Part shown: positions 63,738 through 64,000 of the stretch, piece after piece
How the letters are laid out: every line of letters starts with the position of its first letter
Position numbering within the stretch: the stretch's first letter is position 1
Assembly (NCBI RefSeq): GCF_013394795.1
Contig: NZ_JABXYU010000001.1
Coordinates: 2,046,001 to 2,110,000, forward strand
Direction: 5' to 3'
DNA length: 64,000 nucleotides
Origin: Leptotrichia sp. oral taxon 223
GTDB lineage: Bacteria > Fusobacteriota > Fusobacteriia > Fusobacteriales > Leptotrichiaceae
Made by a program: the position numbers and the translations under genes
The notes under the pieces: model-generated
Databases searched by the model: none
The model's input: only the letters and a program-made list of their open reading frames with translations
Told to the model about the DNA's origin: nothing

Positions 63738-64000
63738 TTAAAGTTCCTGTTTTAATAAATGCCCCATTTTTTCCTTCTTTACCTTCAAATAATCTTTATC
63801 CACATCATTAGCAGCGATCTCAATTTCTGTACGTCCAGCAATTTTAATTCCGTATTTTTCAAGTCCTTCAATTTTCTTTGGATTATTAGTTTTTAAAATA
63901 ACAGATTTTATTCCTAAATCTTTTATAATTTGTGCTGCCACAGCGTAATCCCTTAAATCATCGGAAAATCCCAATTTATGATTTGCTTCCACAGTATCGT
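63738..64000 (-). CDS. ribA: GTP cyclohydrolase II (RibBA-like), 3' end only
   Basis: The gene runs off the right edge. The visible 87 C-terminal residues contain DTVEANHKLGFSDDLRDY, IIKDLGIKSVILKTNNP and GRTEIEIAANDVDKDYLKVKKEKMGHLL, typical of the GTP cyclohydrolase II domain that opens riboflavin synthesis. Whether it is RibA alone or a RibBA fusion cannot be seen. It converges on the small secreted protein gene. Confidence 0.9.
   Translation of the reverse strand, partial: DTVEANHKLGFSDDLRDYAVAAQIIKDLGIKSVILKTNNPKKIEGLEKYGIKIAGRTEIEIAANDVDKDYLKVKKEKMGHLLKQEL

Overview
The window is AT-rich DNA from a Gram-negative bacterium of the Fusobacteriota, most probably Leptotrichia or a close relative. 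Three things point there. Lipopolysaccharide genes (a Kdo transferase and a lauroyl-type acyltransferase) sit beside Firmicute-like neighbourhoods (rny-ymdB, prmA, a CIRCE box). There is a fused patatin/outer-membrane-barrel phospholipase of the FplA type. Codon use and small-gene content also fit. The genus is inferred from protein style, not from a marker gene. No rRNA, tRNA or CRISPR array was found.

Layout. Bases 1-3,900: ornithine carbamoyltransferase, a YbaK-type deacylase, an aldo/keto reductase and a LysR regulator. Bases 3,900-12,900: an accessory block of secreted esterases and hydrolases, a cupin/carboxymuconolactone protein, a flavodoxin lipoprotein, tandemly duplicated TMEM175-type membrane genes and gene scraps (a carboxylesterase tail, cupin tails, an AraC fragment). 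The aldo/keto reductase promoter and the LysR/esterase intergenic region share a conserved block, suggesting one LysR regulon. Bases 12,900-15,600: an AlbA-type ATP-binding regulator-like protein, a small secreted protein and a graveyard of mobile-element and regulator remnants (IS256-like ends, an HxlR start, an IS91-type transposase). Bases 15,600-18,100: an Rrf2 regulator with two dyad operators, then a zinc-macrodomain ADP-ribosylhydrolase overlapping a class M sirtuin, a reversible protein ADP-ribosylation module.

Bases 18,200-26,300: a third TMEM175 protein, a YjjG-like phosphatase, the FplA-like autotransporter, RidA, and clpB under a clear sigma-70 promoter and CIRCE operator. The spacers here hold two dispersed repeat families. 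Bases 26,500-36,800 are a long co-directional run: cls, truB, a frameshifted exonuclease-like gene, ruvC, trmL, thyA, folA, a TetR regulator, a DUF374 acyltransferase and metG. Bases 36,900-49,700: TPR and thioredoxin-like lipoproteins, rpsO, an LpxL-type acyltransferase, rny, ymdB, prmA, cmk, an HU gene, kdtA, trmB and a protein-lysine-methyltransferase-like gene. Bases 49,900-64,000: an MscS channel, a metallo-beta-lactamase-fold hydrolase, dtd, an NlpC/P60 lipoprotein, asd, a polar amino acid ABC transporter with binding protein and permease fused, and a SurA-N-like protein. These are followed on the minus strand by a glycerol dehydrogenase, a HAD phosphatase and proS, then by two plus-strand genes of unknown function and the 3' end of a GTP cyclohydrolase II gene.

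The most rewarding places to look are the Rrf2/macrodomain/SirTM module with its paired operators, the exonuclease-like gene between truB and ruvC whose two frames join exactly at a canonical A AAA AAG slip site, and the dispersed hairpin repeat with an invariant loop. Homopolymer frameshifts at three places could also be sequencing errors.
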